From Alphaproteobacteria bacterium (GTDB lineage: Bacteria; Pseudomonadota; Alphaproteobacteria; DSM-16000; Inquilinaceae), in the NCBI GenBank assembly GCA_028277405.1, contig JANQGH010000100.1, positions 553,835 to 617,834 on the forward strand: a stretch of 64,000 nucleotides of DNA, in the 5' to 3' direction. The notes beneath the pieces were generated by a model. That model did not search any database and was not told the DNA's origin. It worked only from the letters and a program-made list of their open reading frames with translations. The position numbers and the translations under genes were made by a program. Positions 54,987-63,416 of the stretch are shown in pieces (position 1 is the first letter of the stretch; every line of letters begins with the position of its first letter).

Positions 54987-57074
54987 CTACCCGGCCGAGG
55001 GGTTCTTCAAGGACCAGATCGCGTACGGCCGGTCATCCGGCGTCAACCAGACTTGCTGCATCTTACCCTCCCAACGCAGATCGCCCCCCGTCACCAGGTC
55101 CTTGCCCTCGACCACCGCATCGTCGGGCAGGCCGAACTCCCACAGTGGGACCTCGATGGTGGCCCCTTGGGGATTGTGCGGATCGAGACTGACGGCAAAC
55201 AGAATGAAATCCGAGAGATCCGCGGTGAACTTGGCGTAATAGAGGATGTTGTCGTTCCAGGCGTTGTAGAACCTCAGTCCCGCCATCTGTTGAAGCGCGG
55301 CATGGTCGCGCCTTAGACGGTTCACCAGGCGAATGTCGTCCTTGATGTGCCCGGGCCGGTCAAAGTCCCAGACCCGCAACTGATACTTCTCGCTGTCGAG
55401 GTACTCCTCCTTGCCCGGCACCGGTGCCGCCTCACAGATCTCAAAGCCGTTGTAGAGCCCGTAGTTGCTCGACAGCGACGCGGCCAGGACCAGTCGCACG
55501 CGGTGGGCCGCCCGCCCGCCCGTCTGCAGGAAGACCGGATTGATGTCCGGCGTGTTGACGAAAAAGTTGGGCCGCATGATCTGCGGCATGTCGCCGTCGG
55601 TCAGTTCGGTCAGGTATTCCGTCAGCTCGTGCTTGGTGTTGCGCCAGGTGAAGTAGCTGTAGGACTGGGTGAAGCCGACCTTGGCTAAGCGCTTCATCAT
55701 CTTCGGCCGGGTAAAGGCCTCGGCCAGGAAGATGGCCTCGGGGTGCTTGGCATGCACCTCGGCGATCAGCCACTCCCAAAACGGCAGGGGTTTGGTGTGC
55801 GGATTGTCGACGCGGAAGATCCTCACCCCGCGCTTGATCCAGCCCAAGACGATGTCGCGCAGCGCGAACCACAGCGACGGGATGGCGTCCCGATAGAAAT
55901 GGACGTTGACGATGTCCTCGTACTTCTTCGGCGGGTTCTCGGCGAACTTTATGGTGCCGTCGGGCCGCCAATCGAACCATTCGGGGTGTTCTTTCAGCCA
56001 TGGATGATCCGGCGAACACTGGATGGCGAAGTCGAGCGCGATTTCCAGCCCATGGTCCGCCGCCGCCGCGACCAGCCGTGCGAAGCTCTCAAAGTCGCCC
56101 AGTTCGGTGTGGATGGCATCATGGCCGCCATCGTCGGCGCCGATCGCGTAGGGTGATCCGGGATCATCCGGCGCCGCCCGCAGTGCGTTGTTCCGACCCT
56201 TGCGGTTGGTCTTGCCGACCGGGTGGATCGGCGGAAAGTACAAGACGTCAAAGCCCAGATCGCGCACGTAAGGCAGGTGCGCAATGACGTCATCGAAGGT
56301 GCCATGCCGCTCCTCGGAGAAGGCCATGGAGCGGGGCATCAGCTCATACCAGGCGGAGAAAAGCGCCCGTTCGCGGTCGACCCAGACCGGTATCGGTGCC
56401 TCCAGGCTCGACAGGTTGGTGCGTAGACCAACGCGCCGCATCAGCGCCGTCGTCTTATCGGTCATCAGGACGCTGAACAGGTCGCCGTCGGCGGTGGCAG
56501 CCTTGAGCGTCGCAACCAACCCCGCGAGCGCCTTTTGGTCGTCGGCGGAGAGACCCTTGGCGGCGTCGGCTGTTTGTCCAACCAGCGCGCGCCCCTCTTG
56601 AAGTTCCAGGGTCAGCGACAGGCCGGCGTCATGTTTCTTGGTGACCTCGGCCTGCCAGGTGGCGAACAAGTCGCGCCAGGCCCGGATGGTGAATGCGTGC
56701 GCGCCGATTTCGTCGAAGGTCGCCACAGCCCGCCAACGGTCGTTGCCGATCGGCCGCATCGGCGCTTCCGACCAGTCCGCGCCATCGTGCCGACGCGTCA
56801 ACAGCGCGGCCCGCAACACATCATGCCCGTCGCAGAAAATGTCGGCCTCGACGACAAATCGATGGCCGGCAACCGCCTTGGCGGCAAAACGCCCGCCATC
56901 GACCGACGGCGACACCTCTTCGATCGCGACCCGGTTCGCGGCAATCCGCGTCAGGCGTTCGACCGCGTCCGGGTCAGGCGCGCTGGTCGCGGCGGGCTGA
57001 GCCTTGTTGTTGGTCTGCAGTGCCAAGGCAACCTCCTCGATCCGTTGACGCCGCTTGGGTCCGGCGCCCGCCAT
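54987..57074 (-). CDS. glgE: Alpha-1,4-glucan:maltose-1-phosphate maltosyltransferase
   Basis: A 695-residue GH13_3 enzyme that extends alpha-glucan with maltose from maltose 1-phosphate. Diagnostic parts are VWVDRERALFSAWYELMPRS, YFPPIHPVGKTNRKGRNNA, the nucleophile in FRVDNPHTKPL (about 420) and Glu in FLAEAFTRP (about 447). Together with the downstream TreS-maltokinase this forms the GlgE pathway. A branching enzyme gene (glgB) would be expected close by but is not in the window. Confidence 0.95.
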   Translation of the reverse strand: MAGAGPKRRQRIEEVALALQTNNKAQPAATSAPDPDAVERLTRIAANRVAIEEVSPSVDGGRFAAKAVAGHRFVVEADIFCDGHDVLRAALLTRRHDGADWSEAPMRPIGNDRWRAVATFDEIGAHAFTIRAWRDLFATWQAEVTKKHDAGLSLTLELQEGRALVGQTADAAKGLSADDQKALAGLVATLKAATADGDLFSVLMTDKTTALMRRVGLRTNLSSLEAPIPVWVDRERALFSAWYELMPRSMAFSEERHGTFDDVIAHLPYVRDLGFDVLYFPPIHPVGKTNRKGRNNALRAAPDDPGSPYAIGADDGGHDAIHTELGDFESFARLVAAAADHGLEIALDFAIQCSPDHPWLKEHPEWFDWRPDGTIKFAENPPKKYEDIVNVHFYRDAIPSLWFALRDIVLGWIKRGVRIFRVDNPHTKPLPFWEWLIAEVHAKHPEAIFLAEAFTRPKMMKRLAKVGFTQSYSYFTWRNTKHELTEYLTELTDGDMPQIMRPNFFVNTPDINPVFLQTGGRAAHRVRLVLAASLSSNYGLYNGFEICEAAPVPGKEEYLDSEKYQLRVWDFDRPGHIKDDIRLVNRLRRDHAALQQMAGLRFYNAWNDNILYYAKFTADLSDFILFAVSLDPHNPQGATIEVPLWEFGLPDDAVVEGKDLVTGGDLRWEGKMQQVWLTPDDRPYAIWSLKNPSAG

Positions 57075-57220
57075 CGACGGAAGGCTCGTGAGGGACGAAA
57101 CAGCGTTCGCCTAGGGCGGCCAGGCGCCCATGATACCCCGGCGGGACGGATGATCCAGCCGTAACCGGCTCGCGTGTCAACTTCTCGATCGGCCGGATCG
57201 AGCCTTAGTATGACTTGGTT

Positions 57221-57823
57221 CTACGCGGCCGCCTCGACGATCGTCTGCACCATGGCGTCGACACCGTCGGTGGGGCGGAACATCCAGACCAGCCGGCCGG
57301 TGGGATCCAAGAGATAGATGTACGAACTGTGATCCAGCAAATAGTCGGTCGCCGAGCCATCCTCGACCCGACGATAATAGACCCCGTATTGCTCCGCGAC
57401 CTGCTCGATCTGCGCCACGCTGCCGGTCAGGCCGATCATGTCCGGGTGAAACAGGTCGGCATAGTCGCCGACCAGCTCGGGCCCATCCCGTTCCGGGTCC
57501 ACCGTGATGAAAACCGGCGTGACCGCAATGCCCTCCTCCGCCAGCTGGTCGACCGCGCCGGCGACGCGCGCCAGTTCGGTCGGGCACACGTCGGGGCAAT
57601 AGGTGAAACCGAAATAGAGCATGGCTCCGCTGCCCGACAGGTCGCCGCTGCTGAACTCGGCGCCGTCGCTGCCAACCAGCGTGAAGGCGCCGCCGAGATC
57701 GGCCGGCGGCAAAAGGCCGACGGGTTCGAATGCCGGCGCGCGGGTGAAATAAATGCCGGCGGCCACGGCGATCGCCGCCACCGTGACGCTGGCGACACCG
57801 GTCAAAACCACATTTCTGTTCAT
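57221..57823 (-). CDS. SCO1/SenC-family copper chaperone
   Basis: About 200 residues: one N-terminal membrane anchor (RNVVLTGVASVTVAAIAVAA), then a thioredoxin fold with the copper-binding CPDVC (FGFTYCPDVCPTEL) and the distal His in LLDHSSYIYLLD. It delivers copper to the CuA site of cytochrome oxidase. ATG 57823 follows AGGA; a frame extension to 57892 is unsupported. Last of a three-gene copper operon. Confidence 0.93.
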   Translation of the reverse strand: MNRNVVLTGVASVTVAAIAVAAGIYFTRAPAFEPVGLLPPADLGGAFTLVGSDGAEFSSGDLSGSGAMLYFGFTYCPDVCPTELARVAGAVDQLAEEGIAVTPVFITVDPERDGPELVGDYADLFHPDMIGLTGSVAQIEQVAEQYGVYYRRVEDGSATDYLLDHSSYIYLLDPTGRLVWMFRPTDGVDAMVQTIVEAAA

Positions 57824-57895
57824 CTTGATCCTCGCATGGGCCTGGGACTGGGCCGGGCGGGCGCCGATATGCGGCGCCGACCCTGACCCCAAGCC

Positions 57896-58378
57896 TCAAT
57901 GGTCTGAATGAAGGTCCAAAACGGCGCCAGGCCCCTCTATGGCGGCCTCGACGTCGATGGTGCCGGCATTCTGGAACGTCAGGGTCAGCGGGAACAGTTC
58001 CCCCTCGACCAGTTGATCATCCAGCCCCATCAGCATCACATGCAGACCGGACGGCTCCAGATAGATGGTCTCACCTGCGGGTATTGTAATGCCGCCCTCG
58101 ACCTCGCGCATCCGCATCACGCCGTCGGTCATCTCATGCGTGTGCAGCTCGGTTCGGCTGGACACGGGCGCCTCGGCCGCGATCAGGACATCGTCGCTGG
58201 AACCGTTGTTGGTGATGGCCATGTAGGCCACGCCGTTGGCGGCGTTTGGCGCCGTTGCCCGGCTCCAGGGGTGGGTGATGGTCAGCTCGCCGACCTCGTA
58301 GTCGTGAGCGTGAGCCATTCCCATCAGCGCCGCCCAAACGATCATGACGGCGCGGACATACTTCATGCCTTTGAACAT
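57896..58378 (-). CDS. Periplasmic copper chaperone PCu(A)C
   Basis: A 160-residue exported cupredoxin-like chaperone. Signal peptide MKYVRAVMIVWAALMGMAHA; copper-binding His/Met residues in THEMTDGVMRM, and GLHVMLMGL. It hands copper(I) to oxidase sites together with SCO. ATG 58378 follows AAGGAAG. A long upstream frame covers the DUF2946-like gene and is not coding. Confidence 0.93.
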   Translation of the reverse strand: MFKGMKYVRAVMIVWAALMGMAHAHDYEVGELTITHPWSRATAPNAANGVAYMAITNNGSSDDVLIAAEAPVSSRTELHTHEMTDGVMRMREVEGGITIPAGETIYLEPSGLHVMLMGLDDQLVEGELFPLTLTFQNAGTIDVEAAIEGPGAVLDLHSDH

Positions 58379-58434
58379 TTCTCTTCCTTCGATTGGCAGG
58401 GGTTCCGGCGCACCCCAGAGGCCGCCGGTTGCAG

Positions 58435-58845
58435 TCAAGTCGATCGAAGGAGGAGGGGCGGCGCGCGGGCCGGTGGCCGCTCGTCCGGCCGGTGGTCGGC
58501 AACCAATGTCTCCGGCCACAACCCCGGACCGGTCCGGCAGCCGGCCGGCAACACAAACGGCATGGGGTCGGGAACCGTGGGGGTCAGGCTGCCGCCGATG
58601 ATGCACAGACCACAGAAGGGGTCGAAGCCGTCACCCGAGCCCTGATCGCCCAACGGGGTCAAGGTGCCCGGCAGGCACAGCCAGCCGGCAAGCTCAGTTA
58701 CCTGAAACCAGTCACCGGAATCGCTTTGGACCCAGCGTTGGGACGGCCTGTCGTAGGGCAGCAACGTCGCCAACACCAGGGCCAGCAAGGCCAGGGTGCT
58801 GCCCGCGCGAAAAAGGCGGGATGATCGGCGACGGCGAAACGACAT
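58435..58845 (-). CDS. DUF2946-like small exported protein
   Basis: A 136-residue protein with one N-terminal hydrophobic segment (STLALLALVLATLLPY) and a CxxC pair in FDPFCGLCIIGG, similar to the FxPxCPxC region of DUF2946 proteins. Those occur beside copper genes and may bind copper. Proline-rich C-terminus. AGGAAG precedes the ATG. It begins the DUF2946-PCuAC-SCO operon. Confidence 0.6.
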   Translation of the reverse strand: MSFRRRRSSRLFRAGSTLALLALVLATLLPYDRPSQRWVQSDSGDWFQVTELAGWLCLPGTLTPLGDQGSGDGFDPFCGLCIIGGSLTPTVPDPMPFVLPAGCRTGPGLWPETLVADHRPDERPPARAPPLLLRST

Positions 58846-59173
58846 GGGCTTCCTGATGCCACGAACAGCCCGTGTTCGCCAAGACCTGCGACACTATGGG
58901 ACGCGGCAACTTCGGCGCCACATCGGCCTATGAGGGCCGCGCTGCCCGTGCGACGGCGGCCCCGGTTTCCTGTTGACAAGCCGGCGATCCGGCCCCAACC
59001 ATGCGGCCCCATGACCAGCCATGTCATCTTCAGCCGACGACGACGCGCGCGCGGGCTCGCCCCGCTGCGGCGTTTTGGCTCGGCCCTGGGGTAGGTTGCC
59101 ACCCGATCCCCGATAGACCGGACAAGCCAGCGCCGCCCGCCTCGGGTGGCTTTTTTGTCGGTCAGGTACCTCG
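58846..59173. promoter_or_regulatory. Divergent region upstream of the copper operon and GNAT gene
   Basis: 328 bases. An inverted repeat CGAACA-GCCCG-TGTTCG (58862-58878) lies 17 bases before the copper operon start, a candidate operator. A TTGACA at about 58973 could be a -35 element for rightward transcription. A terminator-like hairpin follows at 59098-59156. Confidence 0.4.
59098..59156 (+). terminator. Terminator-like hairpin just before the GNAT gene
   Basis: Perfect 9-bp stem GCCACCCGA / TCGGGTGGC with a 35-base loop, followed by TTTTTT, ending 18 bases before the GNAT start. It would end a rightward transcript from the upstream intergenic region, so it may close a small RNA or act as an attenuator. 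Confidence 0.6.
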
Positions 59174-59737
59174 ATGTTCCACATCACCACGGAAAGGCCC
59201 GATGACGGGCCCGCCATAGAAGAATTGCTGGACGCTGCCTTCGGCGGCCCCGGACGGCATGCCAAGCGGTCCTATCACTATCGCCAGGGCGTGGCGCCCG
59301 ACACCTATCTGCGTCTGGTGGCGCGCGCGGATGCGGACGAGGCCGTTCTGGGGACGATCCGCTATTGGCCGGTCTCCGTCGGCGGCCACAAGGCGATGTT
59401 GCTGGGGCCGGTGGCGGCCCGGCCGGAACTGAAGGGCAAGGGCATCGGCAAGGCCCTGATCTGGCGCAGCCTGGACATGGCCGCCTGGGCCAACCATCGG
59501 CTGGTGCTGTTGGTCGGTGATCTCGCCTATTACGGCCAGTTCGGTTTTTGCCCGGCCGCCGCCGACGGCCTGGAAATGCCGGGCGAAGACCCGGCCCGGC
59601 TGCAGGCCGTGTGGCTGGACCGGACCGCGCGCGGTGTCATGCGCGGCGCGGTCGAGCGCTGGGGCGGCGAGCCGGCCGCCGATCCAAGCCCCTACCACCA
59701 GGGGCGGCAGACGTCCGTAGCCGTTTCAGGGTTTTGA
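59174..59737 (+). CDS. GNAT-family N-acetyltransferase
   Basis: A 187-residue acetyltransferase (YhbS-like). The acetyl-CoA-binding RPELKGKGIGKALI is clear, followed by VLLVGDLAYYGQFGFCPA. Substrate unknown. Its last 12 bases overlap the end of the opposing methyltransferase gene. Confidence 0.85.
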   Translation: MFHITTERPDDGPAIEELLDAAFGGPGRHAKRSYHYRQGVAPDTYLRLVARADADEAVLGTIRYWPVSVGGHKAMLLGPVAARPELKGKGIGKALIWRSLDMAAWANHRLVLLVGDLAYYGQFGFCPAAADGLEMPGEDPARLQAVWLDRTARGVMRGAVERWGGEPAADPSPYHQGRQTSVAVSGF

Positions 59738-60538
59738 TGCCTTCAACGAGTATGCCAACGGAAAGGACGGCAGATCCGGCGGCAGCCTCAGCATGTGTTC
59801 GCCGGCGTCTTGCATGCATGGGAACAGTTTCCAGGCCAGACGGTCGTGTTCGTTGAGGAAGTCAAGCGTCAGCCCGGCGCCGATCAGGCCGTTCACGATG
59901 GTCGACAGCGAGTGGATCCACTCATAGGTGCGCGTTTTCTCAAGCTTGTCGGGGTCGCCGGTATAGGTCGTGTCGTCATCGAAGATCAGCGGGGTGTCGC
60001 TTTGAGAACACGGATAGGTTGGCGTTAGCCTTCCGTCCTTGCCCTCTTCAAGCGCCAGCGCGGCGGGGTGGCCGTCGAGCTTGTAGAGATAGCCGCCGGG
60101 CTTGAGGAAATGGGCTACGATCTCCGCCCATCTCGTGATGTCCGGCAGCCAGACGGTGGTGCCCCAGGTCGTGTAGACCACGTCGAACTGGCCGTCGATC
60201 AGGCTCGGCGCGTCATAGACATTGCCCAGGACGAACGTGCCCGGCACGCCCGTTTCCCGTGACAGCGCCCGTGCCGCGTCGATTGCCTTGGGTGAGAAGT
60301 CGAGCCCGGTCACGATGGCGCCGCGGCGGGCCAGGCTCAGCGTATCGAGCCCGAAATGGCATTGCAGGTGCAGCAGGCGCTTGCCGGCGAGATCGCCCAC
60401 CTCGGCGCTCTCGATCGGCAGCAGAATGTCCTCGCCGGCGCGAAAATCGTCCAGCCGATAGGCACCTGTCGTCGATTTCACATGGATGCCGACGGCTTCG
60501 TCCCACCGCCGCCGGTTGGCGTCGAAATACTCTTTCAT
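59726..60538 (-). CDS. Class I SAM-dependent methyltransferase
   Basis: A 270-residue protein with the Rossmann SAM-binding motif RLLHLQCHFGLDTLSLARRG and acidic loop VTGLDFSPKAID, and motif IV VVYTTWGTTVW. The HLQCHFGLDTLS block is shared by a family often near small-molecule methylation. Acceptor unknown. Confidence 0.85.
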   Translation of the reverse strand: MKEYFDANRRRWDEAVGIHVKSTTGAYRLDDFRAGEDILLPIESAEVGDLAGKRLLHLQCHFGLDTLSLARRGAIVTGLDFSPKAIDAARALSRETGVPGTFVLGNVYDAPSLIDGQFDVVYTTWGTTVWLPDITRWAEIVAHFLKPGGYLYKLDGHPAALALEEGKDGRLTPTYPCSQSDTPLIFDDDTTYTGDPDKLEKTRTYEWIHSLSTIVNGLIGAGLTLDFLNEHDRLAWKLFPCMQDAGEHMLRLPPDLPSFPLAYSLKASKP

Positions 60539-60568
60539 GACGGGCCTCCGCCGGCGAATTGCCGCCGG

Positions 60569-61144
60569 CTACGGTTGGGCGCAGCGTGGCGGCAAATCAT
60601 TACCGCTGACCCGGAAGTCCGCGCAATCGAGAAACAGCTGGTTGGCGTATCCGATGGCCAGGCTTACGACGAAGACGGCCGCAACCACAAGGACCAGGGC
60701 AGTCCACAATCGTCGGTTCTTCATCGCCACCAAATCCGGCGTCACGGCCACGATCACGATGTAAAGCGTGTAGGGCAGGGAGATCACGCCCACGATGAGG
60801 CTGACTGCCCACAGCACGGTGGGCAGGAACCCAGGCAGCAGCCCGGTGCGCTCCAGGGCGGTCAGGAGCAGCCAGACGGTGGGCAGGATCAGCAGGAACC
60901 GTCCGCGCCAGCTCACCAGCGGCGGTTCTTCCGCTGGCGGCGGCACGAACAGGCTGGCCAGAAACGCCGCCGTCGAGACGGCCCAGATCAGGAACAGCTT
61001 GTCGAAAAACACCGTGCCAAAGGCGCCGAGGTTAAAGCCGATGTCCCAGATTGCGGCCGAAATCGCGATGGCCGAGACGAAGAAGATCTTGACGTCGTCG
61101 CCTCCGGATGCCCTTTCGCCGTTTCGCTCAACCCGTTCGCTCAT
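60569..61144 (-). CDS. Membrane protein of unknown function
   Basis: A 191-residue protein with about five helices (for example FFVSAIAISAAIWDIGFNLG and LWTALVLVVAAVFVVSLAIG), separated by short loops. No family recognised. It starts 30 bases after the methyltransferase gene direction change and is upstream of it on the same strand. An Arg/Pro-rich cytosolic loop is near residue 75. Confidence 0.6.
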   Translation of the reverse strand: MSERVERNGERASGGDDVKIFFVSAIAISAAIWDIGFNLGAFGTVFFDKLFLIWAVSTAAFLASLFVPPPAEEPPLVSWRGRFLLILPTVWLLLTALERTGLLPGFLPTVLWAVSLIVGVISLPYTLYIVIVAVTPDLVAMKNRRLWTALVLVVAAVFVVSLAIGYANQLFLDCADFRVSGNDLPPRCAQP

Positions 61145-61272
61145 GACCGAGCACTCCCTCGTTCGTCTTACTTGACAAAGCGGCGGAGCATTGTTGACGG
61201 CCCGCGGTGGCCAGGCAACGATCGACGCCGAGACGGGTTGCCGTGTGCGACCTATTTGCCGATATCGTCCGG

Positions 61273-62154
61273 ATGCCCAACCGCTATCAGGACATCTATC
61301 CCGAACCGCCGCTGCTTGACAGCGCGCACTTGGCGCGGCCGTCGGCGGCGGAGTTGCTGACGTTGGAGTATTTCGAGGCCGCGCCGGCGACCATGCCGGA
61401 GGCCGTGTTCGACCAGCACCACGTGCTCTTGAACCTGCGCGAACAGCCGCACCGGGTGGAAAACTGGCGCGACGGTGTCCATCGCGATTTCACCTATCAC
61501 AAGGATGAAATCGTGGTCACGCCGGCGGGCGTTCGGTCCGGTTGGCGCTGGCACGTCCGGTCGAAGGTCATCGTGATCACGTTGGAGCCGGAAAAGCTGG
61601 AGCGTTTTGCGCAGAGCGAGGTCGGCATTCTGCTGACGGCGGCCCAGTTGAAGAACCTGCCGCTGTTCGCCGATCCGGACATCTGTCAGGCGGGCGTCAT
61701 GCTGCGCGACGCCTTGGCCTCCGACGATCTCGGCTCGGCCGTGATGTTCGAATCCCTGGCCCGCGTGTTTCTGATCAAGCTGATCCAGCGCTATGGCGAC
61801 CGATACGATCTTGAGGCCGAGCAAGGGTTCCCATCCCGCCGCTACAAGCGCGTGCTCGACTTCATCGCGACGGAGTTCGGCAACCCGATCTCGCTGGAAA
61901 ACCTGGCGTCGGAGGCGGCCTTGAGCCCGTCGCACTTTGCCCGGCTGTTCAAGCGCACCATCGGCCAGAGCCCGATGCAGTACGTCACCTGCTATCGGGC
62001 GGAGCAGGCGCGCAAGCTGCTCGCCGATCGCGACCGCCCCTTAGCAGAAATCGCCATCGCTTGCGGCTTTGCCGACCAGGCCCATTTCAGCCGGGTGTTC
62101 AAATCGATGCACGGCCAGACGCCGATGGCCTATCGCACGTCGCTGACCGCCTGA
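61273..62154 (+). CDS. AraC-family transcriptional regulator
   Basis: About 293 residues. Two AraC HTH motifs lie at the C-terminus (ISLENLASEAALSPSHFARL and LAEIAIACGFADQAHFSRVF, KSMHGQTPMAYR). The N-terminal domain has no obvious cupin. ATG 61273 is chosen; a GTG at 61207 would add 22 residues. It lies upstream of aldo-keto reductase and SDR genes on the same strand and may control them. Confidence 0.85.
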   Translation: MPNRYQDIYPEPPLLDSAHLARPSAAELLTLEYFEAAPATMPEAVFDQHHVLLNLREQPHRVENWRDGVHRDFTYHKDEIVVTPAGVRSGWRWHVRSKVIVITLEPEKLERFAQSEVGILLTAAQLKNLPLFADPDICQAGVMLRDALASDDLGSAVMFESLARVFLIKLIQRYGDRYDLEAEQGFPSRRYKRVLDFIATEFGNPISLENLASEAALSPSHFARLFKRTIGQSPMQYVTCYRAEQARKLLADRDRPLAEIAIACGFADQAHFSRVFKSMHGQTPMAYRTSLTA

Positions 62155-62258
62155 TCGCGGCAGCAGGATCGTTCAAAACAAGCGCAGGCCGGTTCAATCG
62201 CCTCGCGGCACCCGACACCATCTGTGGAACCATCAAACGTAACCGATGGAGCGCGTTT

Positions 62259-63389
62259 ATGGAGTACTACACGCTGGGCCGCACGGGCCTGAAAGTCAGC
62301 CGCCTGGCCCTGGGCACGATGACGTTCGGCGACGATTGGGGCTGGGGCGCCGACGACGCCGCATCGCGCCAGATCTTCGACGCCTATGTCGAGGCCGGCG
62401 GCAATTTCTTCGACACCGCGGACCTCTACACCAACGGCCGGTCCGAGGAGATGCTGGGCCGCTACGTCGCCGATGCCGGCCTCCGCGACCGGGTGGTGAT
62501 CGCCACCAAGTTCAGCTATAATGCCGAGCCGGGCAACCCGAACGCCGGCGGCAACGGCCGCAAGAACATCCTGCGCGCGGTCGAGGGATCGCTGAAGCGC
62601 CTAGGCACCGACTACATCGACCTCTACATCCTGCACACCTGGGACCGGGTGACGCCGGTAGAAGAGGTCATGCGGACCTTCGATGACCTGGTGCGGTCGG
62701 GCAAGGTGCGCCATGTCGGCCTGTCCGACGTGCCGGCTTGGTACGCCTCGCGCGGCCAGGCGATTGCGGAGCATCGGGGCTACGAGCCGCTGTCGGCATT
62801 GCAGCTTGAATACAATCTGACCGAACGGTCGATCGAGGACGAGTTCGTCGATCTCGGCACCCGCCACGGTATGGGCGTCATGGTCTGGAGCCCGCTCGCC
62901 TCCGGCCTGCTGTCGGGTAAGTACAAGCCGAGCCAGGGCGCGCAGCCCGAGGGTGAGGGCCGGCTGATCACCACCGCGGGTTCCGGCAATCCGGCGTTCG
63001 AGAAGTTCACCGATCGCAATTGGGCGATCGTCGCGGAACTGGAAAAGGTCGCCAACGCTCTCGGCCGTTCTATGGCGCAGGTCGCCGTGAACTGGATCGC
63101 CAACCGGCCCGGTATCGCGTCCGTGTTGATCGGCGCCACCAAAGTGCACCAGTTGCAGGACAATCTGCTTGCGCTGGATTTCGACATCCCCGGCGATTTG
63201 CTGGACCGGCTCAACGCCGTCAGTGCGCTGCCCAAGCGGTTTCCCTATTCCTTCTTCGGGCCGGAGCTGCAGGGCATGTTGAATGGCGGCGCCACCGTCG
63301 GCGACAAGCCGGCCGGGTACGCACCGCGGATCATCACCCGCGGCGGCGGGACGGGTGTCGGCGCCGATGACGTGCCGGACACGGACTAG
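62259..63389 (+). CDS. Aldo/keto reductase
   Basis: A 376-residue NADPH-dependent TIM-barrel reductase. The catalytic Asp and Tyr are in FFDTADLYTNGRSEEMLG, the Lys in VIATKFSYN, and His in LYILHTWDRVTP. Substrate unknown, but it resembles the YghZ/potassium-channel-beta group. ATG 62259 follows GGAG by eight bases. The upstream frame overlaps the AraC gene and is not coding. Confidence 0.9.
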   Translation: MEYYTLGRTGLKVSRLALGTMTFGDDWGWGADDAASRQIFDAYVEAGGNFFDTADLYTNGRSEEMLGRYVADAGLRDRVVIATKFSYNAEPGNPNAGGNGRKNILRAVEGSLKRLGTDYIDLYILHTWDRVTPVEEVMRTFDDLVRSGKVRHVGLSDVPAWYASRGQAIAEHRGYEPLSALQLEYNLTERSIEDEFVDLGTRHGMGVMVWSPLASGLLSGKYKPSQGAQPEGEGRLITTAGSGNPAFEKFTDRNWAIVAELEKVANALGRSMAQVAVNWIANRPGIASVLIGATKVHQLQDNLLALDFDIPGDLLDRLNAVSALPKRFPYSFFGPELQGMLNGGATVGDKPAGYAPRIITRGGGTGVGADDVPDTD

Positions 63390-63416
63390 GGTGCTCGTGC
63401 GTAGGGAGCATCAATC

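Noticed and set aside
58894..59265. Minus-strand frame across the copper/GNAT intergenic region
   Set aside because: Overlaps the GNAT gene start and the terminator-like hairpin; composition is Arg/Pro/Gly-rich and no family is evident.
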